Positions 1 to 6,494 of a stretch of DNA of 13,121 nt are shown piece after piece. Both the position numbers and the translations under genes were made by a program. The notes under the pieces are model-generated. The model saw only the letters and a program-made list of their open reading frames with translations, did no database searches and was not told the origin of the DNA. Numbering within the stretch: position 1 is the first letter of the stretch; every line of letters begins with the position of its first letter. This stretch comes from Bacillota bacterium (GTDB lineage Bacteria > Vulcanimicrobiota > JAMDEM01): contig JAMDEM010000193.1 in the NCBI GenBank assembly GCA_023486985.1, forward strand, positions 1-13,121, in the 5' to 3' direction.

Positions 1-43
1 AAGCCTTAATCTGCAATTTCCACATGAAATACTTAATGGACAA
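1..43 (-). CDS. Possible 5' end of a gene running off the left edge
   Basis: This is a tentative call. On the reverse strand a TTG at 41-43 follows AGAGGTG by about ten bases and lies some 30 bases downstream of the predicted start site of the promoter at 80-109. The frame stays open to the window edge (MSIKYFMWKLQIKA, 14 residues). TTG starts are used elsewhere in the window by uvrC and rapZ. The family cannot be recognised from 14 residues. The same reading frame is repeated in the right arm (open from 178 to 369), but there the Shine-Dalgarno-like run is broken by the single mismatch between the arms. It could be the start of a transposase or other repeated gene, or chance. Confidence 0.25.
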   Translation of the reverse strand, partial: MSIKYFMWKLQIKA

Positions 44-79
44 AAAATGTCGCACCTCTTCCAAAAATTAACAAAATTT

Positions 80-109
80 ATTATACCATACATGGGTTGA
101 TTTTGTAAA
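80..109 (-). promoter_or_regulatory. Leftward promoter in the inverted-repeat spacer
   Basis: On the reverse strand there is a TTTACA -35 (104-109) and a perfect TATAAT -10 (80-85) separated by 18 bp. The same TTTACA/TATAAT pair is found upstream of ftsE and the tRNA gene in this window. Transcription would start near base 73 and run left through the left arm, where AGAGGTG could act as a ribosome-binding site for a TTG start at 43. The target gene lies outside the window. Confidence 0.55.
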
Positions 110-112
110 TAA

Positions 113-160
113 TTAATGCAAAATAAACTTTGTTTCTTTTAACACTATAACCTCCAGCAT
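113..160 (-). CDS. Possible 15-codon leader ORF in the spacer
   Basis: On the reverse strand a good Shine-Dalgarno (AGGAG) sits about five bases before an ATG at 160, opening a 15-residue frame (MLEVIVLKETKFILH) that ends in TAA at 113-115. A second GGAGG precedes an in-frame GTG at its sixth codon. It lies just upstream of the leftward promoter, so it would need its own transcript. It could be a short leader peptide or the remnant of a gene cut off by rearrangement. There is no homology evidence. Confidence 0.2.
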   Translation of the reverse strand: MLEVIVLKETKFILH

Positions 161-284
161 ATCACTCCTGTTAGAATTTGTATAAAGAGCTGCGACATTT
201 TTTGTCCATTAAGTATTTCATGTGGAAATTGCAGATTAAGGCTTTCTTCTGCTTTTTAAGTTATCTGTTTATACCAAAAAATAA

Positions 285-374
285 TAGGCATGTAATGCCT
301 AAGCGCGGGGCGCTTCAGCATTACGACCACTGCGCAAATAAGAAGGGAAATTTTTACAGCCGCTTTTAACGGCT
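285..374. other. Three small hairpins upstream of csaB
   Basis: Three inverted repeats lie in the non-coding stretch before csaB. 285-301 is a 7-bp stem (TAGGCAT / ATGCCTA, loop GTA). 301-315 is a 6-bp stem (AAGCGC / GCGCTT, loop GGG) immediately adjoining it. 358-374 is a 5-bp stem (AGCCG / CGGCT). None is followed by a T run, so they are not obvious terminators. The rest of 245-461 shows no supported gene. A 74-codon reverse frame at 256-480 has no visible ribosome-binding site and overlaps the csaB start. Confidence 0.45.
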
Positions 375-461
375 TCGCAATAACATGATAGTCAGTCATT
401 TCAAAACAAGGCAATCCTACAAAAAGGTAGAAATACAGCAGCCGTTTAATTATTATAGTAT

Positions 462-1568
462 ATGAAACAGTCTGCTCCAAAAATTGTCATCTCCGGTTAC
501 TACGGCTTTGGAAATACGGGCGATGAAGCAATCCTGGACTCAATTGTTAAAACCTTCAAAACCCTCTCTCCTCAATGTAAAATCGTTGTACTATCACAGA
601 ATCCGGCAAAGACCGGAAGAGATTTTGAGGTACAGGCAATCTCCAGGAAAAACATTCCTTTTATATTAGCTGAGCTTTTCACTGCCGATCTTTTTATAAG
701 CGGAGGCGGCGGGCTTATTCAGGATGTAACAGGATTTTCCACTATTAGCTATTATTTAGGTCTAATCTGGCTTGCAAGGTTCGTGGGTGTAAGGACTATG
801 ATTTACGCCCAGGGAATCGGCCCGATAATTACTGAAAAAGGAAAAAAACTTGGAAAAAAAATAATAAGCAGAGTGAACTGCATTACCGTGCGCGACAATG
901 AATCAAAACAGGTGCTTGAAAATCTCGGCATTAATTCATCTTTTATTATTGTCACTGCCGACCCTGTCATGGCTCTTGAACCCTGCCCTGCCTCAAGAGT
1001 AGAAGAAATTCTTAAAAAGGAAAATATCTATAGTAAAAATTTACCCTTATTGGGGGTATCTGTAAGACCATGGAAAACGGAAATTAACCATTCTTCAATA
1101 ATTGCAGGCGCCCTAAAAAGGTTCATGGAAAATATCCCTGCTCAAGTCCTTCTTATCCCTTTCCAAAGAAGCCAGGATTACGAATTATGCAAAAATATTG
1201 AATCACTCCTTCCTTCCGGCAGTGCCCGGACGCTGGAAGAAGTTTACAAGCCTGACGAACTCCTTGGATTAATGAGCCGCCTGGATCTTCTTGCCGGCAT
1301 GAGACTTCATTCCCTGATCTTCTCAGCTATAAACCGCACGCCGGCAGTGGGAATATCTTATGACCCGAAAGTTAAAAATTTCCTTTCGATAATAGGAGCG
1401 CCTTGTATCAGCCTTGAGGAGCTGTCAGATGAACGGCTTCTGGAGGTAATGCTAAAATTATGGACAGAGAGGGATACCTGGAAAGTTCCGGCAGCATATT
1501 TTATCGAATTAAAACAAAAAGCATTGGAAAATGCCAAAATTGCCTTTGACCTTATAACCAGGAAATAA
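462..1568 (+). CDS. csaB: Polysaccharide pyruvyl transferase CsaB
   Basis: A 368-residue cytoplasmic enzyme that, in characterised relatives, transfers pyruvate from PEP to a secondary cell-wall polysaccharide, creating the ketal that SLH-domain (S-layer) proteins bind. Family marks are the N-terminal SGYYGFGNTGDEA (residues 11-23), the glycine-rich GGGGLIQD (81-88), YAQGIGP (115-121) and the C-terminal MRLHSLIFSA with a following GISYDPKV segment, a GT-B-like arrangement at normal family length. ATG 462 is the first possible start, since an in-frame TAG lies two codons upstream. No Shine-Dalgarno is visible, and TATTAT/TATAGT at 451-459 lies directly before the ATG, so the mRNA may be nearly leaderless. 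It is separated from ftsE by its own promoter region. Its presence predicts SLH-type surface proteins elsewhere in the genome. Confidence 0.93.
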   Translation: MKQSAPKIVISGYYGFGNTGDEAILDSIVKTFKTLSPQCKIVVLSQNPAKTGRDFEVQAISRKNIPFILAELFTADLFISGGGGLIQDVTGFSTISYYLGLIWLARFVGVRTMIYAQGIGPIITEKGKKLGKKIISRVNCITVRDNESKQVLENLGINSSFIIVTADPVMALEPCPASRVEEILKKENIYSKNLPLLGVSVRPWKTEINHSSIIAGALKRFMENIPAQVLLIPFQRSQDYELCKNIESLLPSGSARTLEEVYKPDELLGLMSRLDLLAGMRLHSLIFSAINRTPAVGISYDPKVKNFLSIIGAPCISLEELSDERLLEVMLKLWTERDTWKVPAAYFIELKQKALENAKIAFDLITRK

Positions 1569-1584
1569 AGCTTAAACCGGTATA

Positions 1585-1613
1585 TTTACACTATATGCCA
1601 ATTATGTTATAAT
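1585..1613 (+). promoter_or_regulatory. Promoter of the ftsEX-S41 operon
   Basis: TTTACA (1585-1590), a 17-bp spacer and a perfect TATAAT (1608-1613) form a near-consensus sigma-70-type promoter between csaB and ftsE. The expected start site is near 1620, giving a leader of about 55 nt that includes the hairpin at 1636-1649. Confidence 0.8.
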
Positions 1614-1635
1614 TTCATCAAAATTGCTGAAAAGT

Positions 1636-1655
1636 CCCCCTTCCGGGGGTTTATT
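1636..1655 (+). terminator. Terminator-like GC hairpin in the ftsE leader
   Basis: CCCCC (1636-1640) and GGGGG (1645-1649) form a five-pair all-GC stem with loop TTCC, followed by TTTATTT. It could end csaB read-through. However, it lies downstream of the promoter at 1585-1613, so it also sits in the ftsE leader and could attenuate the operon. The stem is short for an efficient terminator. Confidence 0.5.
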
Positions 1656-1675
1656 TACAGTTCAAGGAGTTTAAA

Positions 1676-2383
1676 ATGATAGAATTGCACGGGGTCAATC
1701 TGGTTTACCCCAATAATGTGCATGCTCTTCATGATATAGATCTACATATAGAAAAAGGCGGATTTGTTTTCCTCGTGGGAGCCACAGGCTCCGGTAAAAC
1801 AAGCCTTTTAAAGCTTATTTACCGGGAAGAAATCCCGACAACCGGAGAAATTTTTGTCGACACCCATGACCTTTCCCAGCTCAACCGCTCAAGAATACCA
1901 TATCTCAGGCGTAAAATCGGCGTGGTATTCCAGGATTTCAAACTGCTTCCTTATAAAACCATATATGAAAATATAGCTTACGTTCTTGAAGTCACCGGGG
2001 CAGCCAGCCATGACATTCAAAAGAGAGTAAAAAAGGTTCTGGAAATGGTCTCCCTGACTGAAAAATCCGAGATGCTTCCCGGCGAACTTTCCGGAGGTGA
2101 ACAACAGAGGGCTTCAATTGCCAGGGCGCTAGCCAATAGACCCCTGATTCTTCTGGCAGATGAACCGACAGGAAATCTGGACCCTGACACTTCATGGGAG
2201 CTTGTTCAGCTCCTTGACCGGGTAAACACCCAGGGAACCACCGTAATTGTAGCTACCCACAACAAAAGCATAGTTGATGCCATGAAGAAGCGGGTTGTCG
2301 TGCTTAACGAAGGCAGGATTGCTTATGACGAGGAGAAAGCTTCTTATATCCCAAACAGACAAGGTGCACCAGAGTTGATATGA
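1676..2383 (+). CDS. ftsE: Cell division ATP-binding protein FtsE
   Basis: A 235-residue ABC ATPase that pairs with FtsX at the division septum, where the complex controls peptidoglycan hydrolases rather than transporting a solute. All nucleotide-binding elements are intact: Walker A GATGSGKT (35-42), Q-loop Q86 (VVFQDFKLLP), signature LSGGEQQ (138-144), Walker B LILLADEP (157-164) and H-loop H195. Length is usual for FtsE (about 220-235). The start is fixed by AAGGAG at 1664-1669, six bases before the ATG. Its TGA overlaps the ftsX ATG in an ATGA junction, which implies translational coupling. It is the first gene of the operon driven from 1585-1613. Confidence 0.96.
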   Translation: MIELHGVNLVYPNNVHALHDIDLHIEKGGFVFLVGATGSGKTSLLKLIYREEIPTTGEIFVDTHDLSQLNRSRIPYLRRKIGVVFQDFKLLPYKTIYENIAYVLEVTGAASHDIQKRVKKVLEMVSLTEKSEMLPGELSGGEQQRASIARALANRPLILLADEPTGNLDPDTSWELVQLLDRVNTQGTTVIVATHNKSIVDAMKKRVVVLNEGRIAYDEEKASYIPNRQGAPELI

Positions 2384-3258
2384 TTGGAAATCTTCCTTTC
2401 TTTCTAAGAGAAGTTTATCTTAACATGAAGCGCAATATTTTAATGACTGTTGCGTCTATATCTACTGTAATGATACTTGCCTTAATTATCGGGTTCTTCC
2501 TGATAATTATTAAAAACCTTAACAGTCTTGCAGAAAATACCACCTCCCAGCTCAAAATTCAGGCAAGACTTTCTTCTGCCATTACCCGGGCTCAGGAGGA
2601 AGAACTGGAAAAGAAAATGTCGGCTCTGGCTGGAGTTAAGTCCGTAAAGTTTATATCAAAGGATGAAGCCTTAAAGAGGCTTCAAAAAAGAATGAAAAAC
2701 AAAATAAGTCTTACCGATATCGGAGAAAACCCCCTCCCGGACTATCTTGAAATTGAGCCTGCTTCTGCGGAAGAGATTTCCGTACTGGCGGATAAAATAA
2801 AGCATTTTAAGGGAGTTGATAAAGTCATACATCTTAAAGACCTGGCAAAAAGGATTGTCACTCTTAACCAGCTAACTCACAGCGTAGGTCTGGCAGTAAT
2901 AGCTATTGTTTTCATAGGCACCCTTTTTATCGTCAGCAACACCATCCAGCTTACCGTATTTGCAAGAAGGAAAGAGATAAGAACCATGCAGCTTGTAGGC
3001 GCGGCAAACTGGTTTATAAGATGGCCCTTCATTTTTGAAGGAATGCTCCAGGGACTGATAGGGGCGCTGGCAGCAATAATTATGCTTGATTTAATTTACC
3101 CGGTAATGAGTATAAAGATACAAAAAAGCATTTCCTTTATCAATTTACTGCCCTCTGCACATATTCTTTTAGGCGTAAATTTAACATTGATTGTTCTGGG
3201 GCTTGGTATAGGTGCGCTTGGAAGTTTTATTTCAGTCAATAAATATTTAAAATTATAA
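2380..3258 (+). CDS. ftsX: Cell division membrane protein FtsX
   Basis: A 292-residue membrane partner of FtsE. The layout is the typical FtsX one: a cytoplasmic N-terminus (NLPFFLREVYLNMKRN), TM1 about 20-44, a large extracytoplasmic domain about 45-167 that in characterised systems contacts the murein hydrolase or its activator, then TM2 about 168-190, TM3 about 217-241 and TM4 about 261-285. The cytoplasmic loop after TM2 carries the conserved FARRKEIRTMQLVGA segment next to the FtsE interface. It overlaps ftsE by 4 bp and is followed 15 bp later by an S41 protease gene. No EnvC/PcsB-like coiled-coil hydrolase or activator gene follows ftsX, although one often does in Bacillota. Confidence 0.95.
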   Translation: MIGNLPFFLREVYLNMKRNILMTVASISTVMILALIIGFFLIIIKNLNSLAENTTSQLKIQARLSSAITRAQEEELEKKMSALAGVKSVKFISKDEALKRLQKRMKNKISLTDIGENPLPDYLEIEPASAEEISVLADKIKHFKGVDKVIHLKDLAKRIVTLNQLTHSVGLAVIAIVFIGTLFIVSNTIQLTVFARRKEIRTMQLVGAANWFIRWPFIFEGMLQGLIGALAAIIMLDLIYPVMSIKIQKSISFINLLPSAHILLGVNLTLIVLGLGIGALGSFISVNKYLKL

Positions 3259-3273
3259 TGAAAAGGGTGTAAA

Positions 3274-4860
3274 ATGAAGACATTTAAAAAGCTCTTAATT
3301 ATTTTCCTCTTAACAATTATTTTTCCCAGTATTTCTTCCAGCGCAATTCATGCACAGGCGCTCTCTTCCGACACGGAAAAGATAAACAAAGTCATAGCCC
3401 TCCTGAAGCATGAATACATAGAGGATGTGAGCTACAACAAGCTCATTAACGGCGCACTGGGCGGCATGAAAAAATATCTGGAAAAGAAAAAGCTTGATTC
3501 TTCATTTCTGCCTGCGCAAATCCCGGATGCAGAAAATGTGGACCGCCAGCTCAATTTCCTTGACCAGCATTATAAAGACGTCCTGGCAAGGTATCCGGCA
3601 ATCAACAAAAGCGAATTTCTTTATGAGACCTTGAAAAGCCTGGTGGCAACCGTTAACGACAAATACACAATCTTTATGGATCCCAAAGAGTTCGACTCCT
3701 TCCAAAAAGCAATTGATCCAAAAGACTTCGGTGGAATCGGAATCTACATTGCTGAGGACGAAAAAAACAATAAACAGCTTACCGTGGTTGAACCCATTGA
3801 GGATACGCCTGCATTTAAAGCCGGCTTAAAACCGGGCGACATGATCATGTACATTGAAAAAAAATCAACAAAAGGCATGAACGGTGATGCTGCCCAGTCA
3901 TTATTACGGGGAAAAATCGGCACAAAAGTAACTCTCCTGATAAAAAGAAAAGGAGAAAGCAAACTCCTTACTTTTACTCTTAAACGTGCCCTTATTCATA
4001 TTAAATCCACTTCATTTAAAATGCTTGACGGCAAAATAGGCTATATCGAAGTAAAAGCTTTTGCAAGAAATACGGCAACCGAAGTTGAGTATGCCATGAG
4101 AAAGCTGGAAACCCAGGGGGTAAAGGCATACATTCTGGACCTTCGCAACAACGGCGGAGGTTATGTTGACGTTGCCGTTGACCTTTGCAGTAAATTTTTG
4201 AACCCCGGAAGCCTTGTTGTTACGGTAGTAGAAAGAAAAATTCACCGGGTTGATTATAATTCAGGACCCAATAGCCATCTTCATCTCCCTGTTGTTGTTC
4301 TTGTAAACGATTCTACAGCAAGCGCTTCGGAAATAACAGCCGGAGCTTTTCAGGACCTCGGCATTGCAACAGTTGTAGGCACTAAAACTTTCGGCAAGGC
4401 AAGCGTCCAGCAGGTAATACCTTTTTCCGATGATACAGCCCTCAAGGTTACCATTGCAATATACTTGACGCCAAATGGAAGGGATATTAACCATAAGGGA
4501 CTGGAGCCGGATATAAATGTGCCCATGGACCCCACAGTCGTAATGGGAAGTCATGATGACACGCAGTTGACAAAATCAATCGAAATTTTAAAGAAGAAGC
4601 TTGCCTCGATATCTGGAAAAGCGACTCCATCCGGCGAAAATGAAACTTTTCAGGATGCTGTAAAGGTTAACAGCGTTGATGAAGAATATCAATACATAAA
4701 AAAACTGCAATGTGATGCTGATGGAAGCCAGTACCAGGTTGTCCGCCAGTCTCTTATTACAAAAAACGGAAAGTTTTATGACGCTTTCTATTTAAAATGC
4801 ACCCGCTGCGGAAAGGAAAAGACAGTAATTTTTGATATAAATGAATTTTTTGGAAAATAA
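3274..4860 (+). CDS. S41 C-terminal processing protease with a Cys-containing tail
   Basis: An exported CtpA/CtpB-type serine protease of 528 residues. A signal peptide (residues 1-29) ends in AXA (A27-Q28-A29). A helical N-terminal region precedes a PDZ domain (about 150-240, with GIGIYI and GLKPGD) and the S41 core (about 245-420). The dyad Ser350 (in STASASE) and Lys375 (in TFGKAS), plus Gln379, have the 25- and 4-residue spacing of active CtpB and D1P. After the core, residues about 450-528 form an extension containing C480 and a CxxC (C509, C512) in a KCTRCGK context near the C-terminus. This is not part of a minimal S41 protease and looks like a reduced zinc ribbon. An AAAGGG site lies just before the ATG, 15 bp after ftsX, so it belongs to the ftsEX operon. 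A likely role is processing envelope or division proteins; the substrate is unknown. Confidence 0.93.
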   Translation: MKTFKKLLIIFLLTIIFPSISSSAIHAQALSSDTEKINKVIALLKHEYIEDVSYNKLINGALGGMKKYLEKKKLDSSFLPAQIPDAENVDRQLNFLDQHYKDVLARYPAINKSEFLYETLKSLVATVNDKYTIFMDPKEFDSFQKAIDPKDFGGIGIYIAEDEKNNKQLTVVEPIEDTPAFKAGLKPGDMIMYIEKKSTKGMNGDAAQSLLRGKIGTKVTLLIKRKGESKLLTFTLKRALIHIKSTSFKMLDGKIGYIEVKAFARNTATEVEYAMRKLETQGVKAYILDLRNNGGGYVDVAVDLCSKFLNPGSLVVTVVERKIHRVDYNSGPNSHLHLPVVVLVNDSTASASEITAGAFQDLGIATVVGTKTFGKASVQQVIPFSDDTALKVTIAIYLTPNGRDINHKGLEPDINVPMDPTVVMGSHDDTQLTKSIEILKKKLASISGKATPSGENETFQDAVKVNSVDEEYQYIKKLQCDADGSQYQVVRQSLITKNGKFYDAFYLKCTRCGKEKTVIFDINEFFGK

Positions 4861-4877
4861 TTAAAATATGCTATAAT
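4850..4877 (+). promoter_or_regulatory. Probable promoter of the second S41 protease gene
   Basis: A perfect TATAAT (4872-4877) lies in the 51-bp gap between the two protease genes. A weak -35 (TTGGAA, 4850-4855, four of six matches) is 16 bp upstream and overlaps the end of the preceding coding region. It would give a leader of roughly 28 nt. No terminator separates the genes, so read-through is also likely. Confidence 0.5.
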
Positions 4878-4911
4878 ATTCACTAGCCAAAAAAGTGAAA
4901 GGATATATAAA

Positions 4912-6315
4912 ATGGAAAATAAACAAAAATTAACATTCATTGCAATTTTGATGCTTTTTGCCCTCATAGTAAGCGGCCTTTCCCTGAATTTCAGGCAAAA
5001 AAATGTAACCGCCCAGAATCAGTACTCTGATTCTCCCTACCCCAATGTTAAGATGGGATTTAAGCAGATAGTAAATGTTTTATCGACTCTCAAGGGAAGT
5101 TACATTGAAGACGTTAAACCGGTTGCTCTTATCAACTCTTCCATAGATGCTCTTAAAAAATTCTGCAAAGAAAAAAAGCTTCAGGCTGCCATGCTTAAAA
5201 ATATAGACAAAAGCGCTGATCCGGAAGACGCTATCAACAACTTTAAAAGCCAGTTCAACAGCCTGCTGGATAAATATGAGTTTAAATTTGAATCAAATGA
5301 GCTTGTTTATGTTGCTTTAAAAGGCATGATGGATGCCCTGAGAAAAGCTCCATACAAAGACCCTTACACAGACGCTCTTACACCCAAGGAGTATAAATAT
5401 CTGGATGAACAGATAAACGGCGGCAATTTCCACGGCATAGGAATTTATATAGAACTGGATAAAAAACATAATAACCAGCTTACCGTTCTGGAGCCTATTG
5501 AAGAAACTCCTGCTTACAGGGGAGGACTCAAGCCCGGAGACTGGATAATGAAAATCGACGGAGCTTCCACCAAAGGCATTGACCTTGAGGTGGCAGCAAA
5601 TAAAATAAGAGGGACCCTAGGCTCAAAAGTGGTTTTAACCATAAAGCGCAAAAACCAGCCGGAAAAAGATTATTCTTTTATCAGAGATTTGATTCATGTT
5701 AAAAGCGCATCAGCCAAGATACTTGAGAAAGATATCGGATACATAAAATTAAAAATGTTCGGTGAAGAGACAAATAAAGAATTCGGCGATGCTCTTGATA
5801 AACTGGAAGCTTACCATGTAAAAGCTCTGATAATTGATATTAGAAACAACGGAGGCGGCTATATTGACGCGGCAGTTTCCGTCTGCAGCAACTTCATCCC
5901 CAGGGGACAGCTTGTTGTTTCGGTTGTTTCCAGGGCGGAAGGCGCTTCGGAAAATAAATATTCCTATGGAGTCTTCCATAGAAGAGTCCCTGTAATTGTT
6001 CTTATCAATAAGTACAGCGCCAGCGCTTCGGAAATTACAGCCGGAGCACTGAAAGATTCCGGCGCCGCTGTCCTGATGGGCGAGAAATCCTTTGGTAAAG
6101 GTTCTGTACAGCAGGTAAGCAGGCTGCCTGACGGAGGGGCTCTAAAATACACCATTGCCCACTATCTTACTCCCGGAGGAAGGAATATAAGTAAAAACGG
6201 AGGAATTGAACCCGACATTAAAGTCGCTATGGACCCACAATACGTTGGCGATAAAAAAAAGGATGTGCAGCTAAGAAAAGCCATACAATACCTGAAAAGC
6301 AAAATTAAAAGCTAG
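4912..6315 (+). CDS. S41 C-terminal processing protease, paralogue of the preceding gene
   Basis: A second S41 protease of 467 residues, clearly a tandem paralogue of the gene at 3274. The shared stretches include GIGIYI, the LTVLEPIE segment, GLKPGD, RNNGGGY and SASASEITAG. The N-terminus has one hydrophobic helix (about 7-26) with no clear AXA site before residue 34, so it may stay as a membrane anchor. The PDZ domain is about 172-258 and the S41 core about 265-440. The catalytic set Ser371, Lys396 and Gln400 keeps the family spacing. It lacks the Cys-containing tail of its neighbour. AAAGGA at 4898-4903 supports the ATG. It has its own -10 and may be co-transcribed with the zinc-ribbon gene 13 bp downstream. 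The duplication suggests two substrates or two locations. Confidence 0.92.
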   Translation: MENKQKLTFIAILMLFALIVSGLSLNFRQKNVTAQNQYSDSPYPNVKMGFKQIVNVLSTLKGSYIEDVKPVALINSSIDALKKFCKEKKLQAAMLKNIDKSADPEDAINNFKSQFNSLLDKYEFKFESNELVYVALKGMMDALRKAPYKDPYTDALTPKEYKYLDEQINGGNFHGIGIYIELDKKHNNQLTVLEPIEETPAYRGGLKPGDWIMKIDGASTKGIDLEVAANKIRGTLGSKVVLTIKRKNQPEKDYSFIRDLIHVKSASAKILEKDIGYIKLKMFGEETNKEFGDALDKLEAYHVKALIIDIRNNGGGYIDAAVSVCSNFIPRGQLVVSVVSRAEGASENKYSYGVFHRRVPVIVLINKYSASASEITAGALKDSGAAVLMGEKSFGKGSVQQVSRLPDGGALKYTIAHYLTPGGRNISKNGGIEPDIKVAMDPQYVGDKKKDVQLRKAIQYLKSKIKS

Positions 6316-6328
6316 ATGGAGGAGATTA

Positions 6329-6475
6329 ATGTTCAACAAAGGTGAGTCTGTAAGCACCGGAACTTACCGCTGTCTTCAATGCGGAGAAATAATCACAATG
6401 CCTCTGCCTATGGAAGATTACACCCTGCCTTCATGCCCTTCCTGCGGCAACGAACAATTTGAAAAGATAGACTGA
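6329..6475 (+). CDS. 48-residue zinc-ribbon protein
   Basis: A short gene encoding 48 residues, starting MFNKGESVSTG and ending FEKID. Two CxxC knuckles, CLQC (15-18) and CPSC (36-39), are 17 residues apart and form a rubredoxin-like or rubrerythrin-C-terminal-like zinc ribbon that would bind one zinc or iron. There are no other domains, signal peptide or membrane segment. The start is well supported by GGAGGAG (6318-6324), four bases before the ATG. It lies 13 bp after the S41 gene and 19 bp before uvrC, inside the same run of genes. Short ribbons like this are often unassigned regulatory or redox proteins. Its function is unknown; the coding call is strong because of the ribosome-binding site and the four cysteines. 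Confidence 0.82.
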   Translation: MFNKGESVSTGTYRCLQCGEIITMPLPMEDYTLPSCPSCGNEQFEKID

Positions 6476-6494
6476 TTTTTGAGAATAATCTAAA

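Larger units (their letters stand above)
1..244. repeat. Long inverted repeat (about 60-bp arms) around a 124-bp spacer
   Basis: Bases 1-54 are the exact reverse complement of 191-244. After one mismatch (55 against 190) pairing resumes for 56-60 / 185-189, so each arm is 60 bp with one mismatch. The spacer 61-184 is AT-rich and carries a leftward promoter. The left arm touches base 1, so the true repeat may be longer. Read outward, both arms are open in the same frame and give the same peptide (RHFLSIKYFM, then WKLQIKA). The arms could be two copies of a gene or mobile-element 5' end facing away from each other, the arms of an invertible segment, or an assembly fold-back. The repeat itself is certain from the sequence; its nature is not. 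Confidence 0.95.

Noticed and set aside
178..369. 63-codon forward frame starting in the right repeat arm
   Set aside because: It begins at a TTG with no ribosome-binding site, its first part simply repeats the left arm, and no family resemblance is visible. It is treated as a possible remnant only.
256..480. 74-codon reverse frame with a hydrophobic stretch
   Set aside because: It has no ribosome-binding site or promoter, overlaps the csaB start on the opposite strand, and has no recognisable motif. Its middle corresponds to small hairpins.
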